A DNA stretch of 64,000 nucleotides from Trachythela sp. YZ-2020 (taxonomy: Eukaryota > Cnidaria > Anthozoa > Malacalcyonacea > Clavulariidae): assembly GCA_016169945.1 (NCBI GenBank), contig JADLSH010000375.1:62001-126000 (forward strand). The letters run 5' to 3'. Numbering within the stretch: the stretch's first letter is position 1; each line of letters opens with the position of its first letter. The notes beneath the pieces are model-generated. The model had not been told where the DNA came from and did not search any database. It was given only the letters and a program-made list of their open reading frames with translations. Below are positions 22,459 through 33,679 of this stretch, in pieces. The position numbers were made by a program, and so were the translations under genes.

Positions 22459-24082
22459 ATGGCAAGTAGTACATTGTCTATTGTTTTTAAGATAATGAAC
22501 ATTATTTTTGTAAATATTACACCGGATAAACGTTATATAAATCGTTGTGTGATGATTATTTGGCTCAAATACTCGCGTATCTTGCTTAAACGTCCTTTGT
22601 TTCTCATACTACTTAGTATTGTATTGATAAGTATTACAAGTGTTACAGAATTTTACCGTGTCCGGTGGTTGTCAAGGACAACGTCTACGGATGGTGCAAT
22701 GATTGCTACTAGATCAATGTAAGTATTTTAAGATAAATTAAGTGCTTGTACTGTCATGTACTAATGTGACAGTAGTTCATTCGTATACTGATAGGCCCGG
22801 TGCTTATTAGCAATCTCATTCAGCGACCTTTCAAATGAAGCCCATAAAATATACAAGTTTGCAACACTAAATATATAGGCAGTAAGGCAGACTTTTTAAG
22901 ACCTGCTCCATGAGAACAAATTGTGGAATTTTCACATTTCGAAAGCCTCATTTTAAGCCTCGGAAAGGAAAGAATATTAGTTATAACTTATAATGTTGTA
23001 ATAAAAACATCTGTGTTGCTTATGTTTAAAACAGCACGAACAAATTCGAAATGAAAGAAAGGTGCGGCAAGCCTCAGGAAAACATTGTATTTCTCAAGAC
23101 GCATAAAACTGGAAGCAGCACAATTACGAACATTCTAAATAGATTTGCTGAAACACACAACCTTAGTGTGGCGCTTCCCATGGATGGTTTTCACCACTTC
23201 TTATGGCCTCTGCCATTCCAAACAGACTTTGTACAAAACAGAGTACCTCAACCGAATATTCTTTCAAATCATGCGCGGTTTAATGCCAGACCACTTATGG
23301 AGCTGATGCCCGCTACAACGAAATATATTACTATCTTGAGACATCCAGTAACACAGTTTACTTCACTATTCAAGTTTATGGATCTCGGTGGATTGCTCGG
23401 TGCAAGTGGAAATCATAGATCTATTTCCTTGGAGTATTTTCTTGATAATGCCTTTGGAATACTTAAATCCTTACATCAGCGCAATCCACAGATACTTATT
23501 GACAACCCAAGTCTATATCTTTTGCGCAATCCCCAACTCTTCGATCTTGGATTCGACCAGTCATTCTCGGAGCGCGAAGACAATATTCGTGAAAAAATAG
23601 CTGGAATATCAAATAAATTTAATTTGATTCTGATCATGGAGTACTTTGATGAGTCTATGGTTCTTTTGAAAAGAAAGATGTGCTGGACTCTCGACGATGT
23701 TGTCTACTTCAAACTTAACCAGCAGATGGGAATGAACGAACATATGAGCTCAGGTATTCGGAGTAAAATCATGCATTGGGTCAAAGCAGACGTGATGCTA
23801 TATGAATATTTCAATGAATCGCTGTGGAATGAAATCAGGAGCGAAGGAGCAAGCTTTTGGGACGAAGTTGCAATGCTACGTAAGAGGAATAGGGAACTAA
23901 GCAAAGAGTGCCTGCGAAAAGGTACATTTATCGACAGGCCGTACAAAGGTTCTACTGCCGTAATATATGGCCATTCCCTCAAACCCAAAATTTCAATTAC
24001 ATTCAAATTATCCTGCAAACGAATGGTACGTTCTGAAATGAAATATGTTGAATATTTTAGGACTATTTTTCAGAGATTATAA
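22459..24082 (+). CDS. Galactose-3-O-sulfotransferase-type Golgi sulfotransferase
   Basis: Two exons, 22459-22718 and 23035-24082, joined in phase 2 by a GTAAGT donor and a TTTAAAACAG acceptor, give 435 residues. Residues about 40-60 (RPLFLILLSIVLISITSV) form a signal anchor, the type II topology of Golgi sulfotransferases. Exon 2 opens with the 5'-phosphosulfate loop FLKTHKTGSSTI (PAPS binding), then HHFLWPLPF, SNHARFN and the 3'-phosphate site YITILRHPVTQF. These are hallmarks of the galactosylceramide/galactose-3-O-sulfotransferase family, which transfers sulfate from PAPS to the 3-OH of galactose on glycolipids and glycans. The length is normal and no stops occur. The exact acceptor sugar and paralogue cannot be told. 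It is the one intact host gene here. Confidence 0.9.
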
Positions 24083-25689
24083 GTTATACGTCAATATCGG
24101 TGCTCACTGTCCCGGATTTCTGTCTTGCTGTATACCCTGCAGGATATTGTCCACCTTTCCACAGCTTAATCACTGACCCATAACTGCCACTTCTTTGACA
24201 CTTCGTGGTTGTGAAAGATATATTTGGTATCCGTAATAGCATGATTTCGAGTGCAATTAATTCGAAAAAGAGCATGCACGAGCAATTTCAATGACAAACT
24301 AGACCATTTCGAAGGACGAATGCAATTTCAGGTATTTTAAAAACCACACGAGCACTTGTGGTTTCTTTTATTATATTGCGTGAAAATTCATGCTTTTACT
24401 TACCGTAAAATTTATTGAATTTCCTCTTCTCTAATAAGGCTCACTTTATTTAGTCTCTCTGTCTATTTAGCTGCTCCGCCTCTCTCGCGCCGCGCAAGAA
24501 GTTCAGGGAAGTTTACTGGCTTTTTTCACTATGCAGCGTTTCTACTAAATCAATAGTCCCCCTCGAATGAGCGCTCCTTCTCCCGTAAGCCCCCCCCCTA
24601 AACTAAAGCGTGTTTGAAATAGTTAAGCTTCGGGGGCGTAATGGAGGATTTACGATAGTTATATTATATAGGAAAAAAGCATAAGACTACTGCATAAGAT
24701 GATGACAACGTTCTGATCGGTCAAACTGTTTCTTTTAAGTTACATGACTAAAATTTATCGCCAAACTTTTCCTCCATTCAAGTTTCCTTGTAAATATTTT
24801 GCACAAAATTATTTTTGGCACGAAATTACATCATTCTTCAGCACTGTGTTGTAGAATAAAATTGAACAGCTCTCCCTCAGGCAATCGGGATTGACAATTT
24901 TTTCATGTTTGTCATATTATTACTATCTACGTATAAAACGCAGCGCTTATTTCGAAGGATTAATCGCATCATTTTTAAACCAATCAGATTGAAGCTCTGC
25001 ACCACAACAAAGATTGAATGATAGAATTCAACTAGCCAATCAATTTAAAGAGAAATGTGCTCTGGCAAATGACCAAATCTGTTCACCATAAATTGTCAAT
25101 ACTCTAGACTGCATTACTGCAGTTTTTTTCATAAAAATCAACATAAAGGCGAGTCAAACTTAAAAGAATAGCAAATAATTTTTCACAAATAATACTGGCC
25201 AAATTATCAACAAAATTTTGAATGATACATTGTCAAAATGTCAACAAAAACAAGTTTCATTTCAACCTCGTACCCAGGGTGGCAATTGGAAAGTACCCTG
25301 CGACGGAGGTTGGTTTCATTTGAGCAACAGCCAAAACTGAACACAAAGGTGTCAAAGGCACAAGGTATTAGAATATGGAATGATCGATTGTAGTGTCAAT
25401 GTTTGAATGCAAAAAATCACAAGAAACGTTTATCAATTTACATGTAAATTCTACGATATCTTTAAACTTACTTTTGCGGTATTTATTTCTAAAAATCCAC
25501 TCACATTTTGCTTGTTTATACTGAGTCAATTTGTCAAATTACAATTCATGTTGTTGCTTTGCTACGGGATTTCAGGGAGTATCGTGGGTGTGTCAATTGT
25601 AAACCAAGACCAGTGAAAACCGCTTCCGGTTTAAGAAATTATTTAGATTTCAAAATGAATATAATAAAGTGGAAATTGAACTTCGTGTC
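24083..25689. other. Gene-free region downstream of the sulfotransferase
   Basis: No coding region supported. It should contain the sulfotransferase 3' UTR; no single poly(A) signal stands out. Short ORFs near 25407-25720 have no domain. Confidence 0.4.
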
Positions 25690-25792
25690 GTGCAATTTTG
25701 GTCTGAAATCAAACTTGTGATTACAAATCGCACTCCCGCTTCGCGGTCGTGCGATTTTGTAATCACGCGTTTGATTTCAGACCAAATTGCAC
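25690..25792. repeat. Strong 43-bp-stem hairpin
   Basis: GTGCAATTTTGGTCTGAAAT on the left pairs with ATTTCAGACCAAATTGCAC on the right, and the stem continues to AATCGCAC/GTGCGATT around a 15-nt loop. This looks like a miniature fold-back element. Confidence 0.7.
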
Positions 25793-25935
25793 TCCACTCA
25801 GTTCAATTACCATTATTAACTATATTCCGATTTACACGAAGTTTATCGTTTGTGATCATTCACGGAAATTGCACATTGTACATTGCACATTGCCGACAAA
25901 TGCAAGCCGAAACCTATAGTCGCTGTTGCCCCAGT

Positions 25936-26006
25936 GGGAGTGAGTGGAGTTGAACCATCGACCTCTGGATATGCAGTCGAATGCTTTACCACTGACCTAC
26001 ACTCCC
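25936..26006 (-). tRNA. tRNA-Cys-like (GCA), probably degenerate
   Basis: The minus strand reads as a tRNA with a perfect 7-bp acceptor stem (GGGAGTG/CACTCCC) and anticodon loop CTGCATA (GCA, Cys). The anticodon stem has a C-C mismatch and the T stem and D stem are imperfect, so function is doubtful. It is the first of a Cys-Ser pair duplicated 1.4 kb away. Confidence 0.6.
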
Positions 26007-26156
26007 GACATTTTTAAGCAAAAGAAAGTGCTATTCAAATACTTTACATTCAAAAGTATTCTACATAAAACATGAAAATGCAAAGATTTTTCCTCATTAG
26101 GCTTTTTGAAGAAAAACGTATTATATATCGGGCTATTCTCTTCTTTTGGAGATTTC

Positions 26157-26237
26157 ATAGTCGGCAGGATTTGAATCTGCGCGGGAATCTCGCCACAGAT
26201 TCCAAGTCTGTCGCCTTAACCACTCGGCCACGACTAC
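26157..26237 (-). tRNA. Serine-type class II tRNA body with UGG in the anticodon position
   Basis: The minus strand folds as GTAGTCG...CGACTAT with D arm GCCGAGTGGTTAAGGC, a long variable arm (GGCGAGATTCCCGC) and T arm GCAGATTCAAATCCTGC, matching eukaryotic tRNA-Ser. The anticodon stem ACAGA/TCTGT closes a 7-nt loop CTTGGAA, which puts TGG at 34-36 where a serine tRNA would have NGA or GCU. All stems pair well apart from G-T wobbles. It may be a functional oddity, a pseudogene or a tRNA-derived repeat. Confidence 0.65.
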
Positions 26238-26317
26238 GTACGTAGTTGGTATTCATAATTTATCGCGAAGTTTTAAGAAAACGTGTGTTGAATTCTATAT
26301 TAAATAAAAAATAAAAA

Positions 26318-27494
26318 GGGAGTGAGCGGAGTTGGACCACCGACCTATCGATCTGGGGCCGGTTGTATCAAAGGTGGATAAGTCGCTATCCGGCGGATAA
26401 GTCGCTATCCGGCGGATAAATTTTATCCAGAGTAAAAATTGCGTTGTATCAAGCTTGGATAGCGTTATCCAGCGGACAAAAAAGCACTATCCGTAGGATA
26501 AATTTATCCGAGGTCCGGAGGTAGTTTAAATCCTCTATCCGGTGGATAAACTCGAAGTTCCAAGACAAAATAGTAAATATTTCGGAAGAAAGAGGGTCGG
26601 ATTGAGACAGAAATGCAATAATTCTGTTTATAAGTCAACATCCTTTATAATAATGCAATAAACATATAAAGTACTCACTTTTGTAGTTTTGTATTTTTTT
26701 TTTACTGAATATCCCATGTCGGTGGCAGTGCCGACCGGCAGTCTTCTTCAGATCCTTCTCTTTTATATAGTTTGAAAACAAGCAGTGAATTTCTCACTTT
26801 TAGTCAGTTTAGAAACACGATGAACGTACCGAAGATACAACTTGGAAAACCAAACAAAATTAGGCAATAGACAACAAGACGGCGAATTTTGTAATTTTTG
26901 TTCGTTCGCTTTGATTAGCCAATCAAAACTTGAGAGAAAATGTAAAATTGTTATAAGGTTAAGGAACAAAATATTTAATGTATTCTACAGGAAAAGTATA
27001 CTCAACTCATATACTAAACAGTTTCTGCCTCTGCTGTTGTCTTCGCATAAACAAAGATCGTGAAATGCTAGCTAGTGAATAAAAACACCACACGTATTTC
27101 ACGTACTATGAAAATGTACAACAAAATCATACAAGTCTGACTATATTAATACTAGTGACGACCGACTGAAAAAGAACAATACAAGTTAATTCAAGATATA
27201 TGGATGGATTTTATACAAGTTAAATTATAAAGTTCACAAAAGCTCAGCAACAGCTGACGTTGAGGTAAGAAATTTCAGGAAAATCCGGTTTTTCCCGGTT
27301 AAATTTAAGCTTATCCGACGGATAGCTATCCACCCTGCTATCCGTGCTTCATACAACGCATTTTTATCCAACGGATAACTATCCATCGGATAGAAGATTT
27401 ATCCATCGGATAGGACTTATCCACCGGATAACTTATCCACCTTTGATACAACCGGCCCCTGCAGTCGAATGATCTACCGCTGAGCTACACTCCC
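26318..27494 (-). pseudogene. tRNA-Cys-like gene split in its anticodon loop by a transposon
   Basis: The 3' half (26318-26355) and 5' half (27462-27494) match the tRNA-Cys-like gene at 25936-26006 and together with one CTG carry GCA (Cys) in the loop. A 1103-bp inverted-repeat element lies between them, with CTG on both sides. Anything transcribed from the intact gene would be abolished. Confidence 0.8.
26356..27458. mobile_element. 1.1-kb non-autonomous element inserted in tRNA-Cys
   Basis: Termini GGGCCGGTTGTATCAAAGGT are perfect inverted repeats flanked by the 3-bp TSD CTG (26353-26355 and 27459-27461). Subterminal zones of about 180 bp at each end are packed with GGATAA/TTATCC motifs (CGGCGGATAA, CGACGGATAG, CCACCGGATAA). 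The interior has no transposase; small ORFs near 26800-27060 are unremarkable. The 3-bp TSD fits Harbinger- or Zator-type transposons; the superfamily is not settled. Confidence 0.8.
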
Positions 27495-27653
27495 TACAGT
27501 TTTAAGCGAAGGAAAGTGCTATCCCAATACTTTAAACTCAAAACTATTTTGCTTAAAACGAAAAATACAAAGCTTGTTCGTCATTAGGCTTTTTGAAGGA
27601 AAACATATTTTATATCTGGCTATTCTATCCTTTTGGAGGTTTCGTAGTCGGCA

Positions 27654-27726
27654 GGGGGGTTGAACCTGTGCAGGAATCTCCCAACAGAATTCTAGTCTGT
27701 TGCCTTAAATACTCGGCAAAGACTAC
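27654..27726 (-). pseudogene. Degenerate tRNA-Ser-like copy (AGA)
   Basis: Homologous to 26157-26237, including the sequence between it and the Cys copy, but with a broken D arm (GCCGAGTATTTAAGGC) and disturbed T arm. The anticodon stem ACAGA/TCTGT closes CTAGAAT, giving AGA (Ser). Confidence 0.65.
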
Positions 27727-28282
27727 GTATTTGGTATCCTTCTGAAAACCCTCGAATATTCAGAACTGTATGTTTAATATGTAACTGTGTACGTAGTTTA
27801 ACATGTATAGTACTATATAGTTGTATATTCGCGTGTATACAGTTGGGTAATTATTTCTTTTGTTTTTGTTAGCTATATAAAAGTTTATAGGCCTGCAGTA
27901 ATTGATTGTTAAACATTGCCATTGCTAATGTAAAATATTGTGATGTAGAGTATTTAGCGAAGCTAATAAATTACATCTTACTCAAAGGGTTACATTTTTC
28001 TCTACTTGACAAACGTGTCACAATGCACTGTTTTCAAGGTATTTTTTACAGTATATCAAATTTCATTGGCGCCCTAAGAATGTAAGAAATTACAATTCAG
28101 AACTTTTCAAACAGCAAAATTTCTCTGGGGGAAAATCATGCAGACACTATATATTATATTCCGTTAATTATTGTATATACAATGCGCATCTGGAATTGAA
28201 CTACTGAACACCATACCCCAAATTCGTATTGTATATTTGAATATTTCGAAATACAAGGAATAGGATGTTATAAGGGCGATGT
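27727..28282. other. Gene-free stretch before the P element
   Basis: No supported features in this AT-rich sequence. Confidence 0.45.
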
Positions 28283-28328
28283 ATTTATCCATAGTTAATA
28301 GAAATACTAAACATGGTTAGGAAGGCCG

Positions 28329-28343
28329 GGTCACGTGACCAAT
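28329..28343. promoter_or_regulatory. Palindromic E-box plus CCAAT next to the P-element TIR
   Basis: GGTCACGTGACC followed by AATT includes a 12-bp palindrome with a CACGTG core and an overlapping CCAAT. It directly follows the left TIR, 110 bp upstream of the transposase ATG, where a promoter is expected. It is not present next to the right TIR. Confidence 0.4.
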
Positions 28344-28453
28344 TATGTTATTGTTTCGCCGCTAATTTATTCCGAGTGCACAATGGCTCATTCATCAATA
28401 GGAATTTATATAGGGCTGCCTTACTTTTTTTGCATTTTCCGCCGTTATGTGCC

Positions 28454-31400
28454 ATGGTTGGGGCAAATTGTAGTATTTTTGGCTGTGGCTCGAACAGAAG
28501 ACACACTGGTATTAGTATATTCTCTCTTCCAAAGGGGAAAGATGATTTATCGGCCAGAACTCGCGATGAGTGGGTGCGAGTTATAACCAGAAATCGAGAA
28601 ATCGATAAGGATTTACGGCGTCAAATAAACGATAGAAATCTGCATGTCTGCGAGAAACATTTTGAGGAGAATTGTTTGAATAAACGTAAGTATAACAACG
28701 TTTTTCTTTTATCTAAATCATGAATATTCAAGCCCTTATTAAAATATTTTGCGAGGCTTTCGGCCGCCTCGTCAATGCTTCGCTGAACTTCGCATTTCTT
28801 GAACAATGTAAACAATTATAGATTGTAATTACAATGACACATTGTATAAATTGTAGAAAATCTTTTTATCTAGATCGTCTTTGCAAAACATTGAAACCGA
28901 GCTCTGTTCCAACCTTAAATCTACCGAAGAAATCGCACGAAGAATCGAAGCCTTCAACATCAAGACGGGTGATAGAAAAGAAAGACTTGGTGCCTTCGAA
29001 AGTGTACAAGGACATCAATGATTTGAAACTAAAGGTCTCCAAGCTTGGTTTGAAAGGTTGGTGTCGAAAATCTGATGAAAACGCATTCACTTTAGACTAT
29101 TTCGACGACAAGCATGCGTTGCCACTGTACTCTGTGAAAATAGATTCTGGTCTGGGGTTTACTGTCGCAGCCTTTGGTTGGTTTTTGCCAGAAAATCACC
29201 ACATTTACCTGGAACATAAACATTCCGTGTCTTATGTCTCATCACTATTATCCGAGATAAGAGGTTTTACTGTTTGCCCCGGCCTACCACCATCTCAAGA
29301 GTTACTGTACCTGCAACCGACCCTGTTGAAGGGATATCTGAAGTGACAAGGCACACTGTTCCGCTTTGTCCTGAGGTATACTACGATAAAGGTATCCAAT
29401 ACCAGGTTTCACTTTACCTGAGATCAGCTGATTGTATTATGCTGCAAAGGTCTGGTGAGGATGCTTGTGACAGCTGTTCCAAGGTCCTTACTTCAGAAGT
29501 TAAAAGGCAAAAGCAGTCAGCCACCAAAAAAGCAACATCAGTTAAAGAAAAAGCTCCTTTGGCCAGTTGTAGCAGAGAACGCCTAATTGCAACCATACAG
29601 CAACAGCGTATTGAATCGAAGGCACTAAAAGATAGACTTTCAGGCTTGGAAAAGGAGATTGAATCAAACAGCATCACTGTAAATGAAGCTCTGGAAGGTG
29701 ACATCCATGCTATTTTGGGCAGCATTGACTTGAAGAAGACACCACATATGGACTTTTTCTGGCAGCAGCAAAAGAAATTGCTTTCTTCCCCAAAGTTTGG
29801 AAGAAGATATCATCCCCACCTGATTCGCTTTTGTCTCTCCGTTCATGCCAAGTCACCCAGGGCCTTTTTTAACTAATGCACTGGGGGGGCAAATGCCCCC
29901 CCAGCCCCCATGTTTGCCCCCCCAGTCAACTTTTGCCCCCCCAGTGCCCCCCCAGTGAACTGTTTGCCCCCCCAGTGAAGGTCCCTTGTGTGCAAAAAGC
30001 AAACTTTATAATTTTGAGGAAAATTACGGTATTATCACAACCAAAACAGGGATCGGTTTACATATTTTAGATAAAAAGTAGGAATATGTTGTATAGTCCG
30101 GGAATATGTTGTATAGTCCCCCCCCCCGTCGACGACAAAAACAATAATATTTATTGACAAACGTTGACGGCCATCCACTTGTTAGGTCCCCTTTTCGATT
30201 ATTGCCCCCCCACTAACGATTTCTTAAAAAAGGCCCTGAAGTCACCATCTGCATACAGAGAGCTTGCCTCATCCGGTGTCTTGGTTTTACCAAGTGAAAG
30301 AGTCCTTCGCGATTATAGGAACTTTTTCAAACCTAAACCTGGATTTCGTAAGGAAAATATCCAGAAATTATCTGATGACACCAATAAGCTCTTTGATTGT
30401 CAACGTTATGTGGTTTTATCTTTTGATGAAATGAAAATACAGTCAAACTTGGTGTTTGATAAACACACCAATGAGCTGCTTGGGTTTGTAGATCTGGGTG
30501 ATGAAGATGTAAATGATGCTGTTTTCGATACCCCCACCGCCTTGGCGAGTCATGTTCTAGCATTTATGGTAAGAGGTGTCGCTAGTGATCTCAAGTATAT
30601 CCTTGGATATTTTAGTACACAAAGCCTCACCTCTTTCCAGATAATGCCACTATTCTGGAAAGCTGTTTCCATCCTGGAGGTATGTTGTAACCTATGGGTG
30701 TGTGCAGCTGTAAGCGATGGTGCTTCTTCCAACCGCAAGTTCTTCGAACTGCATGCAGCTCTTGTTGGTGAAGACTTCTCTGTGGATGTTGTGCACCAAA
30801 CTATCAACCTCTTTGCCCCATCAAGGTTCATTTACTTTTTCTCAGATGCCCCACATCTTCTCAAGACTTCCCGAAATTGCTTGTTCAATTCTGGAACAGG
30901 GAAGCATTCCAGGTTAATGTGGAATGGCTGTGATATGATTTGGAAGCATATTTCTGCCCTCTATTTTGCAGATTTAGACCATGGTTTACACCAGCTTCCA
31001 AAACTAACACCAGACCACATCAACCTCACATCATTCTCCAAGATGAAAGTCAACTTGGCTGCTCAGGTGTTAAGCAAAACCATGGCTCTCGCATTGCGAC
31101 GCTTCTACTCTGATGGAGAAGCTGAGGAGACTGCAAGATTCTGTGAGATGATTAACAGATTCTTTGACTGCCTCAATGTCCGGTCAACCACGGAGCACAC
31201 CAGAAAAAGAAATGATTTCTTGGCTCCATATCGTAATCCCGATGATGAGCGATTCAACTGGCTTCGAAACACATTTTTGGTGTATCTCCAAGAGTGGCAG
31301 AATTCAACCCAACAGCGGGCTGGTGAGTTTTCAAAGGATGCCAGAGCAAAGATGTTCATGTCTCATCAGACATACCATGGTTTGAGAATGACTGTCCATT

Positions 31401-31723
31401 CCCTTATTGAGGTCACAAAGTTTTTGCTCTCAGAAGGAATGGAATATGTGCTTTCGGAGAAATTCTGCCAAGATCTTCTTGAAGAATATTTTGGTCATCA
31501 GCGGGCAAGGGGTGGCTACAGTGACAATCCAACTGTCCAAACTTTTGGCTACAACGACCTCACAATCACTGCTCAGCGGAGTATTGCGCCTGTTGTCAGA
31601 GGAAATGTAGCAGGGCGGCACAAGGGAGAATCGTCAAAATGGTTTGTGGTATCTGAAGAACCCCTTCCAAAAAGGAAACGTAAGTCATCAAAAAGAATGA
31701 AACAGAATAACTTGTGCATGTGA
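28454..31723 (+). pseudogene. THAP9/P-element transposase, interrupted
   Basis: Exon 1 (ATG 28454 to a GTAAGT donor at 28686) encodes a THAP finger: CSIFGC, the Trp in DEWVRV and CEKHF. Exon 2 starts after TTTATCTAG at 28874 in the matching phase. A change of frame near 29295 (one-base indel or tiny intron) leads to a coiled coil (about 29590-29680) and the PHMDFFWQQQKKL block. A 381-bp MITE at 29858-30238 then splits HAKSP from SAYREL. The catalytic part is clean: SFDEMKI (first Asp), AAVSDGASSN (second Asp), FSDAPHLLKTSRN (GTP-binding insertion region in P transposases) and EYFGHQRARGG (Glu). It ends at 31723. The order is that of P-element/THAP9 transposases; the MITE and frameshift make this copy inactive. 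Confidence 0.88.
29858..30238. mobile_element. hAT MITE inside the P transposase
   Basis: Termini CAGGGCCTTTTTTAA and CAGGGCCTTTTTTAAGAAAT (right, read inward), perfect 8-bp TSD AAGTCACC at 29850-29857 and 30239-30246. The interior is rich in runs of G or C of seven or more. No coding capacity. Removing it restores the spacing of the host frame, which proves insertion order. Confidence 0.92.
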
Positions 31724-33336
31724 CACTATAATATAAATATATATTATATGTTTATATAGTAAAGATATCACCCTTTTGATAAGTATGCCACAAATGCCCC
31801 CTTGGAGCCTCATTCTCATGAACTGGGAGTGAATAGAATTTCATCTTGACTTATTAGGGTGAGGTTTCCAGGCCAACAAAGTATTTGGTACATAATTACT
31901 GAACAGGTGTATTGTACTATGGGATGGTCTGTTATTTCTTCATATAGACAATTACTTGAGAGCAAACAGGAAAGAGACAATTGACAAGGCTTAACTATAG
32001 TAACTATGACCATTTAATATTTGTGGTATTGTTTCATATACACAGATCTCGAGGCATTAAAGTTAGGATCTGGGGCTGGTTGTTCAAAAGCTGGTTAACT
32101 TAACCCTGGGTTAACATAAAATTGAAAACAAACTTCCAAATAGCTTGTGTATAAACTTGGAAATATTTTTCTAGAAAGCTTGTCCGGATCATCAGAAATT
32201 TTATTTTCTAGAGTTTAGAAATAAACAGATGTGCAGAAATACATAAACCAAAAAAGTGGGTTAAATTTTAACCCTGGGTTAGCTCTAGTCCAGTTTTGAA
32301 CAACTGGCCCCAGAAGTGTCTGACAATTTGTTCATTTCACTTGGGTTTCTGTGCAGACTGTGACATTTTACTTCTATTAGTATCTATTAGTGGTTAATAT
32401 GTAGTATGCACTGTATTATAGTAAATTACTTCATGGCTATATAATGACTGGAAACAATAAAAAGAATTGCTTAGTAACTTAGTAAAGTATGTGGTCAAGT
32501 AAAGTATCTGTTATTGTGAAGTTAAATCTTTTTTCTATTAAAATCTACAAATCCTCTTTTTAGACCCTTTTTCAAATATACCCACCTATTCAATGCATTT
32601 GTGGAAAGATATTACCATTGGTTTGCTTTGCTTAATATTAAAACAATTGCTCTTCAAAGCATGTCTCTGAACAATTGCTCTTCAAAGTACATAAGACCCC
32701 ACTAGGGACTTAATAGAGGATTTACAGTAATCTAAAATATACAGTATACTTATTTTGACCAACAATTGTAAATATGCACTAACTGGATCAAATTCTGTAC
32801 AGTAAATTAGACACAAGCAATTTCGTGTTGCATTAGCCATTATGATTGCATTAATATTTGTATATTATTTTATTGAAATGGTTTGCTGATCATAATACAT
32901 AGTGACAGTCAAATAAAGAACCAGGAACAACCTCAAAAATGAATTAATGATGTTCAATATATACAATATTTACATTTTCATTTACCTCTGATAAACCATT
33001 GCGTTTATAAGATTGTGCATAATCATTAAAAATTTTACAAGTATAGAGAGAGTCGTTTTTTCCGACTTTCCCCTGAGAAGCCTGCTCTGCAAGCATTTCT
33101 ATAGGCGTCACTGTGGTTTAGGAAAAATCTGGTAGATTTTTTCCCTCACCCCGATGCATATAAAGATTCCTGTGGAGGAGGCTTGCAAGTGAGGCCCAGA
33201 GCATACTCACAATTTGTGTTGAATCTCAAGAATGTTGATAATGAGTCCACTGTATGTATAATCAACATTTTAAAAAGCGTAGATCAGTCATACACTTGTT
33301 AATATGTCAATCCTATAGTACAATTGCAAATAGCCC
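31724..33336. other. Non-coding middle of the P element
   Basis: Between the two convergent genes; no supported coding region apart from their expected 3' UTRs. It holds the MITE at 32071-32312. Confidence 0.5.
32071..32312. mobile_element. MITE with TGGGGC termini
   Basis: TGGGGCTGGTTGTTCAAAA on the left and TGGGGCCAGTTGTTCAAAA on the right (read inward) are inverted repeats, followed inward by GGTTAAC/AACCCTGGGTTA motifs. The GGTTGT.CAAA block resembles the termini of the element in tRNA-Cys. The TSD is unclear. Confidence 0.7.
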
Positions 33337-33493
33337 CTAAAGGCTCTTTTCCACTCATCGCAAAACCAACTCGCAAACACGCTGCGAGTTCTTGCATGTA
33401 ATTAAAATAAACTGTCGAGCATTGTGATTGGATGAAAGTACTCGCAGCGAGCTTGCGAGTTGGTTTTTGCGACGAGGGGAAAAGAGCCTTTAG
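33337..33493. mobile_element. 157-bp hairpin MITE
   Basis: CTAAAGGCTCTTTTCCACTC pairs with CTAAAGGCTCTTTTCCCCTC from the right, continuing into GCAAAAACCAACTCGCAA. Arms of about 40 bp surround a short interior. A partial relative may lie at 33515-33620. Confidence 0.7.
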
Positions 33494-33679
33494 TAACAAG
33501 ATGAGACCTTTGCCTAAAGGTGGATTTCCAGTCCTCCCAATAAGCTCCTCACAGGTGCTTACAGCTAATTATTAATTAATAAAATGTGATTAGATGAAGG
33601 TCCTCGCAGTGAGTGGAAATTGGCAATTTTTACAAGCTGTGCCCAGTACCGACAGTTTTACAAATTAGTAATTAACTCA

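Noticed and set aside
23704..24018. Minus-strand ORF of 104 codons
   Set aside because: Shadow of the sulfotransferase exon.
29876..30070. Pro/Cys-rich ORF in G/C runs
   Set aside because: Lies within the MITE and reflects the C-runs only.
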